DNA of 10,396 bases, from the NCBI GenBank assembly GCA_002685815.1, contig NYYM01000087.1:1-10396 (forward strand). The letters are read 5' to 3'. The DNA comes from Dehalococcoidales bacterium. Its GTDB lineage: Bacteria > Chloroflexota > Dehalococcoidia > Dehalococcoidales > UBA2162. The notes under the pieces were generated by a model. It saw only the letters and a list, made by a program, of their open reading frames with translations. It made no database searches and was not told the origin of the DNA. Made by a program: the position numbers and the translations under genes. This document shows positions 1 through 6,770 of this stretch, piece by piece. Position 1 is the first letter of the stretch; every line of letters starts with the position of its first letter.

Positions 1-892
1 AATAGTTTATAACTGTATCAACAATTCGTTCAGAATTGTGATTATCAGAATATTTAAAATACTGATTATATATATATTTCCTTTCAGCCTGATATGAATC
101 TCCATTTGAAAAATACCATCCAAGTTGAATCTGGATTTCATTCCAGTTTTGGCAAATTGGGCCAGGGGTTGCACTGGTATAATCTTCATATAATTCACGA
201 TCTATTTGTTGGTATTCTTCCAAATCAAGCACGCTGACCAGATTATCGAGGTTGAATCCGGCACCGAACCTTGTTACCAGGTCTGAATACAGGCGCTTAC
301 AAAACTCGTAGTCCTCGGGATAGTCGATAGTTAGTCTAAAGTCCTTCAAGTCGGGTCGATTTTCGAAAAGGTTTATCTCTCCCCAGTTGAAGATACCTGT
401 ATCGGTAAAGTATTTTCCCCAGCACTCGGTATCGGTTGCCCTCTTACTATTGATTACCCTTTCCAGAGCCCCTGTTCTCAGTCCATAACAATCGGTTCCG
501 TTGGGTTGCCCACGGTAGGAACACAGCATATCGTAGTTTTCATCGTTAAGTTTATCTACGGTCGAGTCGATAACTTCTCGGAATTGAAAGGGTCCATCAA
601 TCATAGTAGTCAAGAAACAGTCAAAACCAAAACACTTGGAGGTCTCGTACAAGCGTAGTGCAACGTCCTCCGGATGTCCACAGTAAGTTTCCAGTCCCTC
701 GGTCAGGGCAAGTTCCGTCAGTGGCTTGTCCTCTTCCAGGTCTGAAGTGGCAAAAACAATCTTGTCTATCCTTGACGAGAGTGATATTCTCTCGATGAAG
801 ACCCTTAGTAAAGATTTGCCTTCGAGTGTCAGCAACGCCTTCTTTGCAAGTCGCTTTGATTTCAGTCTGCCGTATATAATATAGCCAAACAC
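1..892 (-). CDS. SpsF/NeuA-like cytidylyltransferase family protein, 3' end cut by the contig edge
   Basis: About 297 codons are visible from a GTG at 892-890 with no stop before base 1. The N-terminus (VFGYIIYGRLKSKRLAKKAL) aligns with the nucleotide-binding start of the CMP-sugar synthetase family (PF02348), whose usual form is IIQARxxSxRLPxK; the Pro and Gly of that loop are replaced here. Further matches are IDKIVFATSD (residues ~44-53), IDGPFQFREVID (~101-112, at the place of the metal-binding GDCPLID segment), and FRLTIDYPEDYEF (~190-202), equivalent to the family's RxTVDxPEDxE. Family members transfer CMP or a related nucleotide from CTP to a sugar acid or sugar phosphate in the cytoplasm. 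The start is fixed by the family's N-terminus and lies 6 bases after the methyltransferase stop, in the same frame. The domain normally ends near residue 225-235; the remaining ~60 residues, in very AT-rich DNA, are not recognised. The substrate is unknown. Confidence 0.82.
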   Translation of the reverse strand, partial: MFGYIIYGRLKSKRLAKKALLTLEGKSLLRVFIERISLSSRIDKIVFATSDLEEDKPLTELALTEGLETYCGHPEDVALRLYETSKCFGFDCFLTTMIDGPFQFREVIDSTVDKLNDENYDMLCSYRGQPNGTDCYGLRTGALERVINSKRATDTECWGKYFTDTGIFNWGEINLFENRPDLKDFRLTIDYPEDYEFCKRLYSDLVTRFGAGFNLDNLVSVLDLEEYQQIDRELYEDYTSATPGPICQNWNEIQIQLGWYFSNGDSYQAERKYIYNQYFKYSDNHNSERIVDTVINY

Positions 893-898
893 TTTGCT

Positions 899-1555
899 CT
901 ATTCTTTCCAGCCCTTTTCCGCAAGTACAACATAAAATGCCCGCATCACTCCGTCCAGGAATTGAGGCATACTGTCCGTGTATTCGTCGCGGAAAACGCG
1001 CGTTTTGAATCCCCGTCCTTCGATGTAACTCAACATATCGTCAAAAGAATACTGGTTATAATGCTTACGATGTGTATCCCTGTACTCGAGTACCGGCGAA
1101 GGAATACTATAGATATGCTCGGTCTCTCCGAGAAATGTTCTCAAAAGCAGAATCCGCCCTGTGCTGTCAACCAGATGACGCAAGGCGGGCATGAGCCCGG
1201 GACAGTGCTCCAGGATGGCGCTGCAAGTCACGATTTCCGCTGATACGGGGGCTGCCGAAATGTTAATATCATGTTCGATGAATCTTATATTCGGAACATC
1301 GGAAAACCATTGGGCAGCCCGTTCCAGATAGTCCGCCTCAACATCCAGACCGGTATAGGCCACTTCGTCTTCCCTAAAGCTGTTATAGGCGTATCCCGTC
1401 GCGCAGCCAACGTCCAGGAGAGTAAGTCCTGGACGTAGATTGGGCCGCAATATTTCACGAAACTGCTTCAGCCAGGTGAGTTCCGGAACTTCGCCTCGCA
1501 AACGTCTCATTAAATCCTCTGTATATTCAGGCCCGGTTATTTCGGTAAAGCCCAT
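899..1555 (-). CDS. class I SAM-dependent methyltransferase
   Basis: This 218-residue protein has the Rossmann methyltransferase signature in order: motif I LDVGCATGYAY (residues 47-57) for the SAM methionine part, an acidic end of strand 2 in YTGLDVEADYL (D71) for the ribose hydroxyls, HDINI (D96), and the post-motif EIVTCSAILEHCPG (~107-120), typical of the Methyltransf_11/23/25 group. It is full length for that group. The ATG at 1555 has a GGGAG Shine-Dalgarno at 1563-1567 with 7-base spacing. It lies 64 bases after the radical SAM gene and directly before the cytidylyltransferase, so it probably methylates a sugar or sugar-nucleotide hydroxyl or amine in the same pathway. The acceptor cannot be read from the sequence. 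The family is certain; the role in glycan synthesis is inferred from neighbours only. Confidence 0.9.
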   Translation of the reverse strand: MGFTEITGPEYTEDLMRRLRGEVPELTWLKQFREILRPNLRPGLTLLDVGCATGYAYNSFREDEVAYTGLDVEADYLERAAQWFSDVPNIRFIEHDINISAAPVSAEIVTCSAILEHCPGLMPALRHLVDSTGRILLLRTFLGETEHIYSIPSPVLEYRDTHRKHYNQYSFDDMLSYIEGRGFKTRVFRDEYTDSMPQFLDGVMRAFYVVLAEKGWKE

Positions 1556-1619
1556 TCATAATCTCCCGAAATACAACCACAAATTAACTAAAAACATTAT
1601 TTCTATGGTGAATCCATCC

Positions 1620-3632
1620 CTAAGCAACCGGTTTCACCTTGCGGAAGAAGTCTCTGATATCCATAAACTCGCTCATTTTTCTCAAGGTAACATTCTTGTT
1701 GCTGTGTTCATATTGCTTCAGCAGTATTTGGAGAGACTCCTTTTGTTCCTCCGGTACATAGAGAAGAAACTCGCCATTCTCTGACCGGGATGACTTTGTT
1801 AGCTCGTCGCAGTACCCGTCTTCTCTCCATTTCAGAATATTATAGCTTAATGAGACGGCCTTGTCTTTGAAGACGCTATCGTCGTCCTTCCTGAAGTCGA
1901 TGATCGCCGTCGACAGAAAAGTCATAATCGTTTCAAAGACGTCCTTCTTATCAGGCCGCATTCTTAGCGCTGTCTTGTAGAGGTAATCTTCAAAACCCTT
2001 TCTGGCCTCGGTGAGTACCTTGAAGATGTATTTGCTGTTCATTTTACCGTAGTTGCCCTGGGTCAGCCATTCGAATTGGTCTGGCTGGGCGTAGTGCTGC
2101 TGCAAGGCCTCCGCGGTATCAAACCACTCTGCTTTGGCATCTTCCTTGAATTCGCGGAAGACCTGCCTTACTTCCTCGGGGGCGTCGGTATCAACGTTAT
2201 CCAGCAGAGCTATAATGTAGTCCAGAGGGTTGATCCCGGTCGACTTCAGATACTTCAGCAAATCGTAATAGAACCGGTAATTCCAGAGGAACTGGATCAG
2301 CCAGTGTACGGGTCGGAAGTACAGAATTTCATCTTCAGTCATCGTCGGTATTGAGCGGGTACTCTCTTCCGACTCAAAAGACATGATGCCGTCATATTCT
2401 CCGTAAGAATTGTCTACCAGCCTGAATTTGGTCTGGCACTCAAATTCCCCTTCTTCCCGGGCCAATGAAAGCTCCGAGCCCTCCAGAATCAGGCAATTGT
2501 AGCAGATGATATAGGAGACGTCCCATTCAAAGAGTTGCCTGATGGATTTCAGGTGGCTGTCTTTAGTCTCGCCGGGCAGTCCCAGGATAATTTCTGTGCC
2601 GGACATGCCCCCGTCCCTGTTGATTCTGTCCAGTATCTCTTTGAATACCGGTATTTTGATGTTCTGCCTTTTGATATTCTTTAAGACGGTGTCATCCAGT
2701 GATTGAAGAGAGATTACAATATTGCTGCTTTCGAGTATTTTGCTGATTTCAAACAATTTGGGCTGGTTTTTGGCCCAGTTGACATTGAGTTTCCGAGGAT
2801 AGTTGGTCTCTTCCCTTAACTTGGCTACGTATTTAGCGATTCCGATGTCCCTTTCTTTGATTCCGAAATTAGCATCGGCGAAAATCAGGACGTTGGTATT
2901 CTTCGTCCGGTGAGCGATGTAACTCAGTTCCTCTTTTACCCTCTTCAGGCTGAAGAATTCCAGCTGGTTATGAGAAGACAGGCCCTGGCAGCAATAGGTA
3001 CACTGGTAGGGACAACCGCGGTTCGTTTCGACAATGGGAATCAGGTTGGTATCGAAGAACTTGTCCAGCAACCCACTCAGATAAGGCGAGGGAATTGTAT
3101 TAACCTCCTTGATTCTGGGGATATCGTTACCTCGGATGGTACTCCGGCTATCTTTGTCGTAGAAAACCACCCCTTCAATAGCCTCACCCTTCAGTCTTGG
3201 AAGACTCAGGCCCTTGTCAAGGACTCTGCGCAAGATGTTTTCAAATGGAGTTTCTCCCTGAAAAAGAACGTAAAAATCGGTTGAATCATGAGAAGTAAAA
3301 AATCTGTCACAGCCTTGGTCGGAGTAGTTTATGTTCGGCCCTCCGTAGATGACGATCGTGCCTGGAGAAACGGACTTAACCCACTCTGAAACCTTGTTGT
3401 TCAAATCGGCGTTCCAGGTGTAGTTGCTGAACCCGACCAGGTCGGGCGGCGATTCCTTGAAATGCTCCATGAAATCGCCTGGGTACTTGAACAAATGAAT
3501 ATCAACGTTCTCTTGAAACTGCTCGTTTGCCCAGGCAGCTACGAATCCGATATTAAGCGGAAACATATAAGTGCCGACTCCCAGATAATCATGAACGAAG
3601 TCGCACAAATATATGGTAATCTTATTGCTCAT
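1620..3632 (-). CDS. B12-binding-domain radical SAM protein (BchE/Elp3-like superfamily)
   Basis: The 670-residue protein has three parts. Residues ~1-145 look like the cobalamin-binding fold (PF02310): a strand-rich start, GFSNYTWN (67-74) at the place of the SxL loop and VIYGGPN (94-100) at the GG loop, but no proper DxHxxG cobalt-ligating histidine, as is usual in radical SAM B12 enzymes. Residues ~195-420 form the radical SAM barrel, with the cluster motif CPYQCTYC (C207, C211, C214) and the SAM-contact segment EIILGLPGE (347-355). Residues ~430-670 are a long, aromatic and charged C-terminal region I do not recognise. Relatives generate a deoxyadenosyl radical for methylation, ring closure or rearrangement. 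In-frame TAA and TAG codons just upstream rule out a longer start; the Shine-Dalgarno is weak. The methyltransferase downstream and oxidoreductases upstream suggest a sugar or sugar-acid substrate, but this is inference. Confidence 0.9.
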   Translation of the reverse strand: MSNKITIYLCDFVHDYLGVGTYMFPLNIGFVAAWANEQFQENVDIHLFKYPGDFMEHFKESPPDLVGFSNYTWNADLNNKVSEWVKSVSPGTIVIYGGPNINYSDQGCDRFFTSHDSTDFYVLFQGETPFENILRRVLDKGLSLPRLKGEAIEGVVFYDKDSRSTIRGNDIPRIKEVNTIPSPYLSGLLDKFFDTNLIPIVETNRGCPYQCTYCCQGLSSHNQLEFFSLKRVKEELSYIAHRTKNTNVLIFADANFGIKERDIGIAKYVAKLREETNYPRKLNVNWAKNQPKLFEISKILESSNIVISLQSLDDTVLKNIKRQNIKIPVFKEILDRINRDGGMSGTEIILGLPGETKDSHLKSIRQLFEWDVSYIICYNCLILEGSELSLAREEGEFECQTKFRLVDNSYGEYDGIMSFESEESTRSIPTMTEDEILYFRPVHWLIQFLWNYRFYYDLLKYLKSTGINPLDYIIALLDNVDTDAPEEVRQVFREFKEDAKAEWFDTAEALQQHYAQPDQFEWLTQGNYGKMNSKYIFKVLTEARKGFEDYLYKTALRMRPDKKDVFETIMTFLSTAIIDFRKDDDSVFKDKAVSLSYNILKWREDGYCDELTKSSRSENGEFLLYVPEEQKESLQILLKQYEHSNKNVTLRKMSEFMDIRDFFRKVKPVA

Positions 3633-3702
3633 TAGCTATTACTTTCTGTATCCGTCTCGCTCCTTGCCGATAATCTTCTTTCATCAATAGCGGACGCTTT
3701 TC

Positions 3703-4446
3703 CTAATGTATTGTCCAGCCCCCGTCTATGATGATATTCTGCCCCGTAATATACCTGGATTTGTCGCTAAGCAGGAAACTGATCACCTCGGCAACCTCGC
3801 CTGATTTCACCATCCTGCCCAGGGGCGTTTTCGATGAATATATCTTTTCGAAATCTGACCCGCTTCGTTGTGAATCGGCCAGGCCTCCCGGCGAGACCGC
3901 GTTGCACCTGATATTCCATTGGCCGTATCGGGCCGCGACCCACTTGCAGAAATGGATGATTCCCGCCTTGGCAACCGAGTAGACCAGCGGTGAGGTGATG
4001 TTCATCCCATCATATATCTCGAAGGTCGGGGCTACCACTCCCTGGATCGAGCCGATATTGATGATGCTCCCGGACTTCTGTCGCTGCATGAACGGGATTA
4101 CCGTCTTTGTCAGCAAAAAACTGCCCACCAGATTTACTTCGAGCACCTGCCTGAAGGTATCGACCGGGTAGTCCTCAAGTTCTTTGGTGAATCCTTTCGG
4201 CTGGCAGGAAGCGTTGTTGATCAAACCGTGGATTTCAGCCTTTGACCTGATCAGGTAATCATTCAGCTTCTCGACGTCTTTCTCATTATTGATGTCGCAT
4301 CTGAATGACTCTCCGATAATACTCTCCCCGGCCGCTGCTTCTCTGACATCCAGCAGCAGCACGTCGTAGCCATCCTCGGTCAAGGCCCCGGCAAAGCTCT
4401 GCCCCATCACTCCCAGCCCTCCGGATATTATCACCAGTTTTTTCAT
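3703..4446 (-). CDS. short-chain dehydrogenase/reductase, PtmA (flagellin-modification) type
   Basis: This 247-residue classical SDR has the nucleotide-binding SGGLGVMG (residues 8-15, for TGxxxGxG), INNAS (76-80), catalytic Ser in NIGSIQG (S133), YSVAK (Y156, K160), NAVSPGG (182-188) and the C-terminal GQNIIIDGG. Between Ser133 and Tyr156 there are 22 residues instead of the usual ~12. This insertion, with VVAPTFEIYDG and a TSP segment, matches my recollection of the PtmA-like SDRs found in legionaminic and related glycosylation loci. It would reduce or oxidise a sugar or sugar-nucleotide carbonyl with NAD(P)H. The ATG at 4446 is preferred because it sits at the usual distance before the first strand and follows GGGGGAG; an in-frame TTG at 4461 would add five residues. 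It is 18 bases after the Gfo/Idh stop, so they are probably co-transcribed. Confidence 0.9.
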   Translation of the reverse strand: MKKLVIISGGLGVMGQSFAGALTEDGYDVLLLDVREAAAGESIIGESFRCDINNEKDVEKLNDYLIRSKAEIHGLINNASCQPKGFTKELEDYPVDTFRQVLEVNLVGSFLLTKTVIPFMQRQKSGSIINIGSIQGVVAPTFEIYDGMNITSPLVYSVAKAGIIHFCKWVAARYGQWNIRCNAVSPGGLADSQRSGSDFEKIYSSKTPLGRMVKSGEVAEVISFLLSDKSRYITGQNIIIDGGWTIH

Positions 4447-4464
4447 CTTCTCCCCCGTCAACGG

Positions 4465-5451
4465 CTAAATATCTCCAAGGCTGACCCACTCTTCTTTCTC
4501 TGAAGAAAGCCTTATTGCCTCAAGGACTCTCATCGTCTTCACGCAGTCACTCATTTCCATCCTGCTCTCTGTTCGTCCCTGGATAATCCCGATGAAATCC
4601 TTCAGCTCTTCAACGTAAGTCTCGTTGAAATCGTAGCCTGGAGTAGGAGAAAAGACTTCCTCGGATGCTCTCCCGGCCCTCTCGGTATGATACACACTGC
4701 CGCCGTTCATCTCCCATTCGAGAGTTCCGTTCTCAGCAACAATCTGGCAGCCGCGCAGGTATCTGTGCGACAGGTAATCAAGGTGCAACTCCACCACGGA
4801 ATCATCCCGGTACCTTAGCAGTGCGGCGCAGATGTCCGCCGTTGAAATCTCCAAATCGCTCACATGGTTGATATAGCCGCTGACTTTCTCGGGGCAGCCG
4901 AAAAACCAGACAAGGTAATCAATTTCGTGCACAAGTTCGATATGAACTCCGCCCCCCAATTCCTTCTTGGCGCTGCTGGTCTCCCTGTAATCGACGTCCC
5001 TTCTCCAGTTGGGTAGGTAATACCCGGCCGCTATCCGGGCCGAATATACCTTTCCCAGTTGGGGCAGGAAGTCTTTGATAAACAGCAGAGCGGGATAGTA
5101 CCTCAGATTAAAACCAATCGCGTATTCCCCAAAACCGCTTTGCAGCAGTAGTTTCTCCATCTGAAGAGTCGATTCCATCTCGGCCGCCGGCGGTTTTTCC
5201 AGCAGGAAGGGAATCCGGCGCTCTACCAGCAGTTCCACGTCCGGTAAATGTCTTGATGTCGGGGAACAGATTATTGCCCCGTCCGTCTTCCCATTGGCCA
5301 CGGCTTCCTCAAGAGAATAATATTCCCTCAAGCCATCCTGGTTTGGATTCTCCTTTGAGTGCCGCAGCAGAGCTACTTCATGCCCCGTCGCCCTGGCATT
5401 GGCGGCGTGCTTTCTGCCGATTGAGCCATAACCGATGACCAGAAGTTTCAC
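4465..5451 (-). CDS. Gfo/Idh/MocA-family NAD(P)-dependent oxidoreductase
   Basis: The 328-residue protein has an N-terminal Rossmann domain with GYGSIGRKH (residues 7-15), the cofactor-proximal ICSPTSRH (61-68) and the family hallmark EKP (85-87, catalytic Lys86). The second half is the usual alpha/beta dimerisation and substrate domain, with LGGGVHIELVHEIDYL (165-180) carrying the ExxHxxD catalytic pattern (E172, H175, D178). Length is normal for the family. Members oxidise or reduce sugar hydroxyls, often the C3 position of a sugar nucleotide before amination, so pairing with the aminotransferase immediately upstream makes sense, although the exact position is unknown. The start is a GTG, well supported by AAGGGAG six bases upstream. 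That Shine-Dalgarno covers part of the aminotransferase stop codon, which suggests translational coupling. Confidence 0.92.
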   Translation of the reverse strand: MKLLVIGYGSIGRKHAANARATGHEVALLRHSKENPNQDGLREYYSLEEAVANGKTDGAIICSPTSRHLPDVELLVERRIPFLLEKPPAAEMESTLQMEKLLLQSGFGEYAIGFNLRYYPALLFIKDFLPQLGKVYSARIAAGYYLPNWRRDVDYRETSSAKKELGGGVHIELVHEIDYLVWFFGCPEKVSGYINHVSDLEISTADICAALLRYRDDSVVELHLDYLSHRYLRGCQIVAENGTLEWEMNGGSVYHTERAGRASEEVFSPTPGYDFNETYVEELKDFIGIIQGRTESRMEMSDCVKTMRVLEAIRLSSEKEEWVSLGDI

Positions 5452-5457
5452 CAGTCG

Positions 5458-5464
5458 CTCCCTT
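5458..5464 (-). promoter_or_regulatory. Shine-Dalgarno fixing the GTG start of the Gfo/Idh oxidoreductase
   Basis: AAGGGAG on the minus strand lies six bases before the GTG at 5451 and shares bases with the TAA stop (5463-5465) of the preceding aminotransferase. Ribosomes ending the upstream gene would be placed to start the next one. Confidence 0.7.
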
Positions 5465-6755
5465 ATCCTCTCACCCCGAAGGCGCTGATTACCCTGCCTT
5501 CTGTCTTGTCTTTTAGAGTCTTATCCGTCAGCGCTTTCCTCATCCGGGAAAAAACATCATTGTAAACTTCCAGCGTGTACTCGATGTCCTCCCTGGTGTG
5601 TCCCAGGCTGGTATGGTGATAGCCGACAAAAAGGACCCCTTTTTTGGCGCACTCCTGTTGGATGAATGATTTAATCTCGTTTACCGTTGCGTCCTCCTGG
5701 TCTGATATTATCAGGTGAGTCATCGGGGCCAGTCCGACAATCCTCAACACTTCGGAAAGGGCCTGTTTCGAAATGATTTCTTCAATTCCTTCCCTGAGCA
5801 TTTCACCCATCTCCCAGATGTGCCTGATGGCCTCACCCTTCTGCAGTATCTCGATAGTTTTCAGGGCCGCCTTCAAAGACGCTTTTTCAGTGGCGTATGA
5901 CCCGGACATAAAACAATTCTCATTTTCGAACTGTTCCATCAGGTATCTTTTTCCGGCCAGGGCGCTCAACGGGAAACCGTTGGAAAGCCCCTTGCCGAAT
6001 ACAGCCAGGTCGGGAGTAATCTTGAAATATTGCTGGGCGCCGCCGATATCAAGGCGGAAACCCGTCTTCATCTCATCGTATATCAGGATAATTCCGTTTT
6101 GAGCCGTCAACTCTCTTATTCTCTCCAGGAAGCCTGCCTCCGGTTCGTAGTTGATTATCGGCTCCATTATCAGGGCAGCAATCTCATGGCTCTGCTCTAC
6201 TATTGTCTTCTCGATCGACTCAATGTCGTTATACCGGCAGTTTATCACCAGTTCGGACAGCTTTTCGGGCAGGCCTTTGTTCCGCGGCGTCGAGGCCATA
6301 AACCAGTCGTGAAACCCGTGGTAGCCGCCCACGGTGATGATTTTTAATTTGCCGCTGTAGTTCCGGGCCAGCTTTACCGCTCCCTCGCAGGAATCGGAAC
6401 CGTTCTTGAAAAATCTCACCATCTCGGCACAGGTTACCACTCTCCTGATTTGCCTGGCCAGGAACGATTCCTCCGGGCAGGACAACGTATAAATAAGGCC
6501 CTCGTCAATGCCTTCTTTTGCGGCCTGGTTCACCTCGGAGTTGGCGTAGCCCAGGGTCACCATGCTTAGAGACATTGAATAGTCGATGAACTCATTATCA
6601 TCTGCGTCGTATATGCGGCATCCCTTGGCTGATTTTACGAATAAGGGTGAATTTCCGATGACGAAAAGGTTGGGGTTACGGCTGAAGGTCGAGGTTCCCA
6701 TCGGGATTACCTCAATTGCCTCCTGGTAGATTTTCATTGAATTTTCGAATTTCAT
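5463..6755 (-). CDS. class III PLP-dependent aminotransferase, glutamate-1-semialdehyde aminomutase-like
   Basis: The 430-residue protein is a full-length fold-type I class III aminotransferase. Visible PLP-site elements are NGSDS (residues 118-122, phosphate cup), GYHGFHDW (144-151, ring-stacking aromatic), LIYDEMKTGFR (D227 contacting the pyridine nitrogen, then E228) and AVFGKGLSNG with the Schiff-base Lys255. It resembles HemL but is not the tetrapyrrole enzyme by context: there is no other tetrapyrrole gene here, and this N-terminus (IPMGTSTFSRNP) is typical of HemL-like enzymes in polysaccharide loci. Class III enzymes favour terminal aldehydes or ketones, so it could aminate the product of the alcohol dehydrogenase 15 bases upstream or the ketone made by the Gfo/Idh enzyme 11 bases downstream. 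An in-frame GTG at 6764 is less likely as start because it overlaps the Shine-Dalgarno. The substrate is unknown. Confidence 0.9.
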   Translation of the reverse strand: MKFENSMKIYQEAIEVIPMGTSTFSRNPNLFVIGNSPLFVKSAKGCRIYDADDNEFIDYSMSLSMVTLGYANSEVNQAAKEGIDEGLIYTLSCPEESFLARQIRRVVTCAEMVRFFKNGSDSCEGAVKLARNYSGKLKIITVGGYHGFHDWFMASTPRNKGLPEKLSELVINCRYNDIESIEKTIVEQSHEIAALIMEPIINYEPEAGFLERIRELTAQNGIILIYDEMKTGFRLDIGGAQQYFKITPDLAVFGKGLSNGFPLSALAGKRYLMEQFENENCFMSGSYATEKASLKAALKTIEILQKGEAIRHIWEMGEMLREGIEEIISKQALSEVLRIVGLAPMTHLIISDQEDATVNEIKSFIQQECAKKGVLFVGYHHTSLGHTREDIEYTLEVYNDVFSRMRKALTDKTLKDKTEGRVISAFGVRG

Positions 6756-6763
6756 CCTCGTCA

Positions 6764-6768
6764 CTCCT
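6764..6768 (-). promoter_or_regulatory. Shine-Dalgarno choosing the aminotransferase start
   Basis: AGGAG on the minus strand sits eight bases before the ATG at 6755. The alternative GTG at 6764-6762 begins inside this element, so it could not use it. This favours the shorter, 430-residue protein. Confidence 0.65.
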
Positions 6769-6770
6769 GC

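Noticed and set aside
7..198. Minus-strand 63-codon frame with a hydrophobic Ile-rich end
   Set aside because: It is in a different frame from the cytidylyltransferase, which runs open through the whole region; the Ile-rich stretch is explained by AT-rich DNA.
962..1243. Plus-strand open frame of 93 codons opposite the methyltransferase
   Set aside because: It is antisense to a clear methyltransferase, shows no family motif and has no convincing start context.
2910..3284. Plus-strand open frame of 124 codons opposite the radical SAM gene
   Set aside because: It covers the region complementary to the Cys motif of the radical SAM enzyme and has no recognisable domain; it is an antisense by-product.
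3579..3602. DFVHDYLG near the N-terminus of the radical SAM protein as a cobalamin DxHxxG motif
   Set aside because: The spacing is wrong (DxxHxxxG) and it lies in the first strand region, not in the loop where the cobalt-binding His occurs.
3622..3684. Short minus-strand frame (20 codons) in the gap before the radical SAM gene, overlapping its start
   Set aside because: It has no Shine-Dalgarno and no attenuator-like codon run or hairpin, so there is no basis for calling a leader peptide.
5463..6755. HemL, glutamate-1-semialdehyde aminomutase of tetrapyrrole synthesis
   Set aside because: The fold matches, but the N-terminal loop and the neighbours are those of polysaccharide-locus enzymes and no other tetrapyrrole gene is present.
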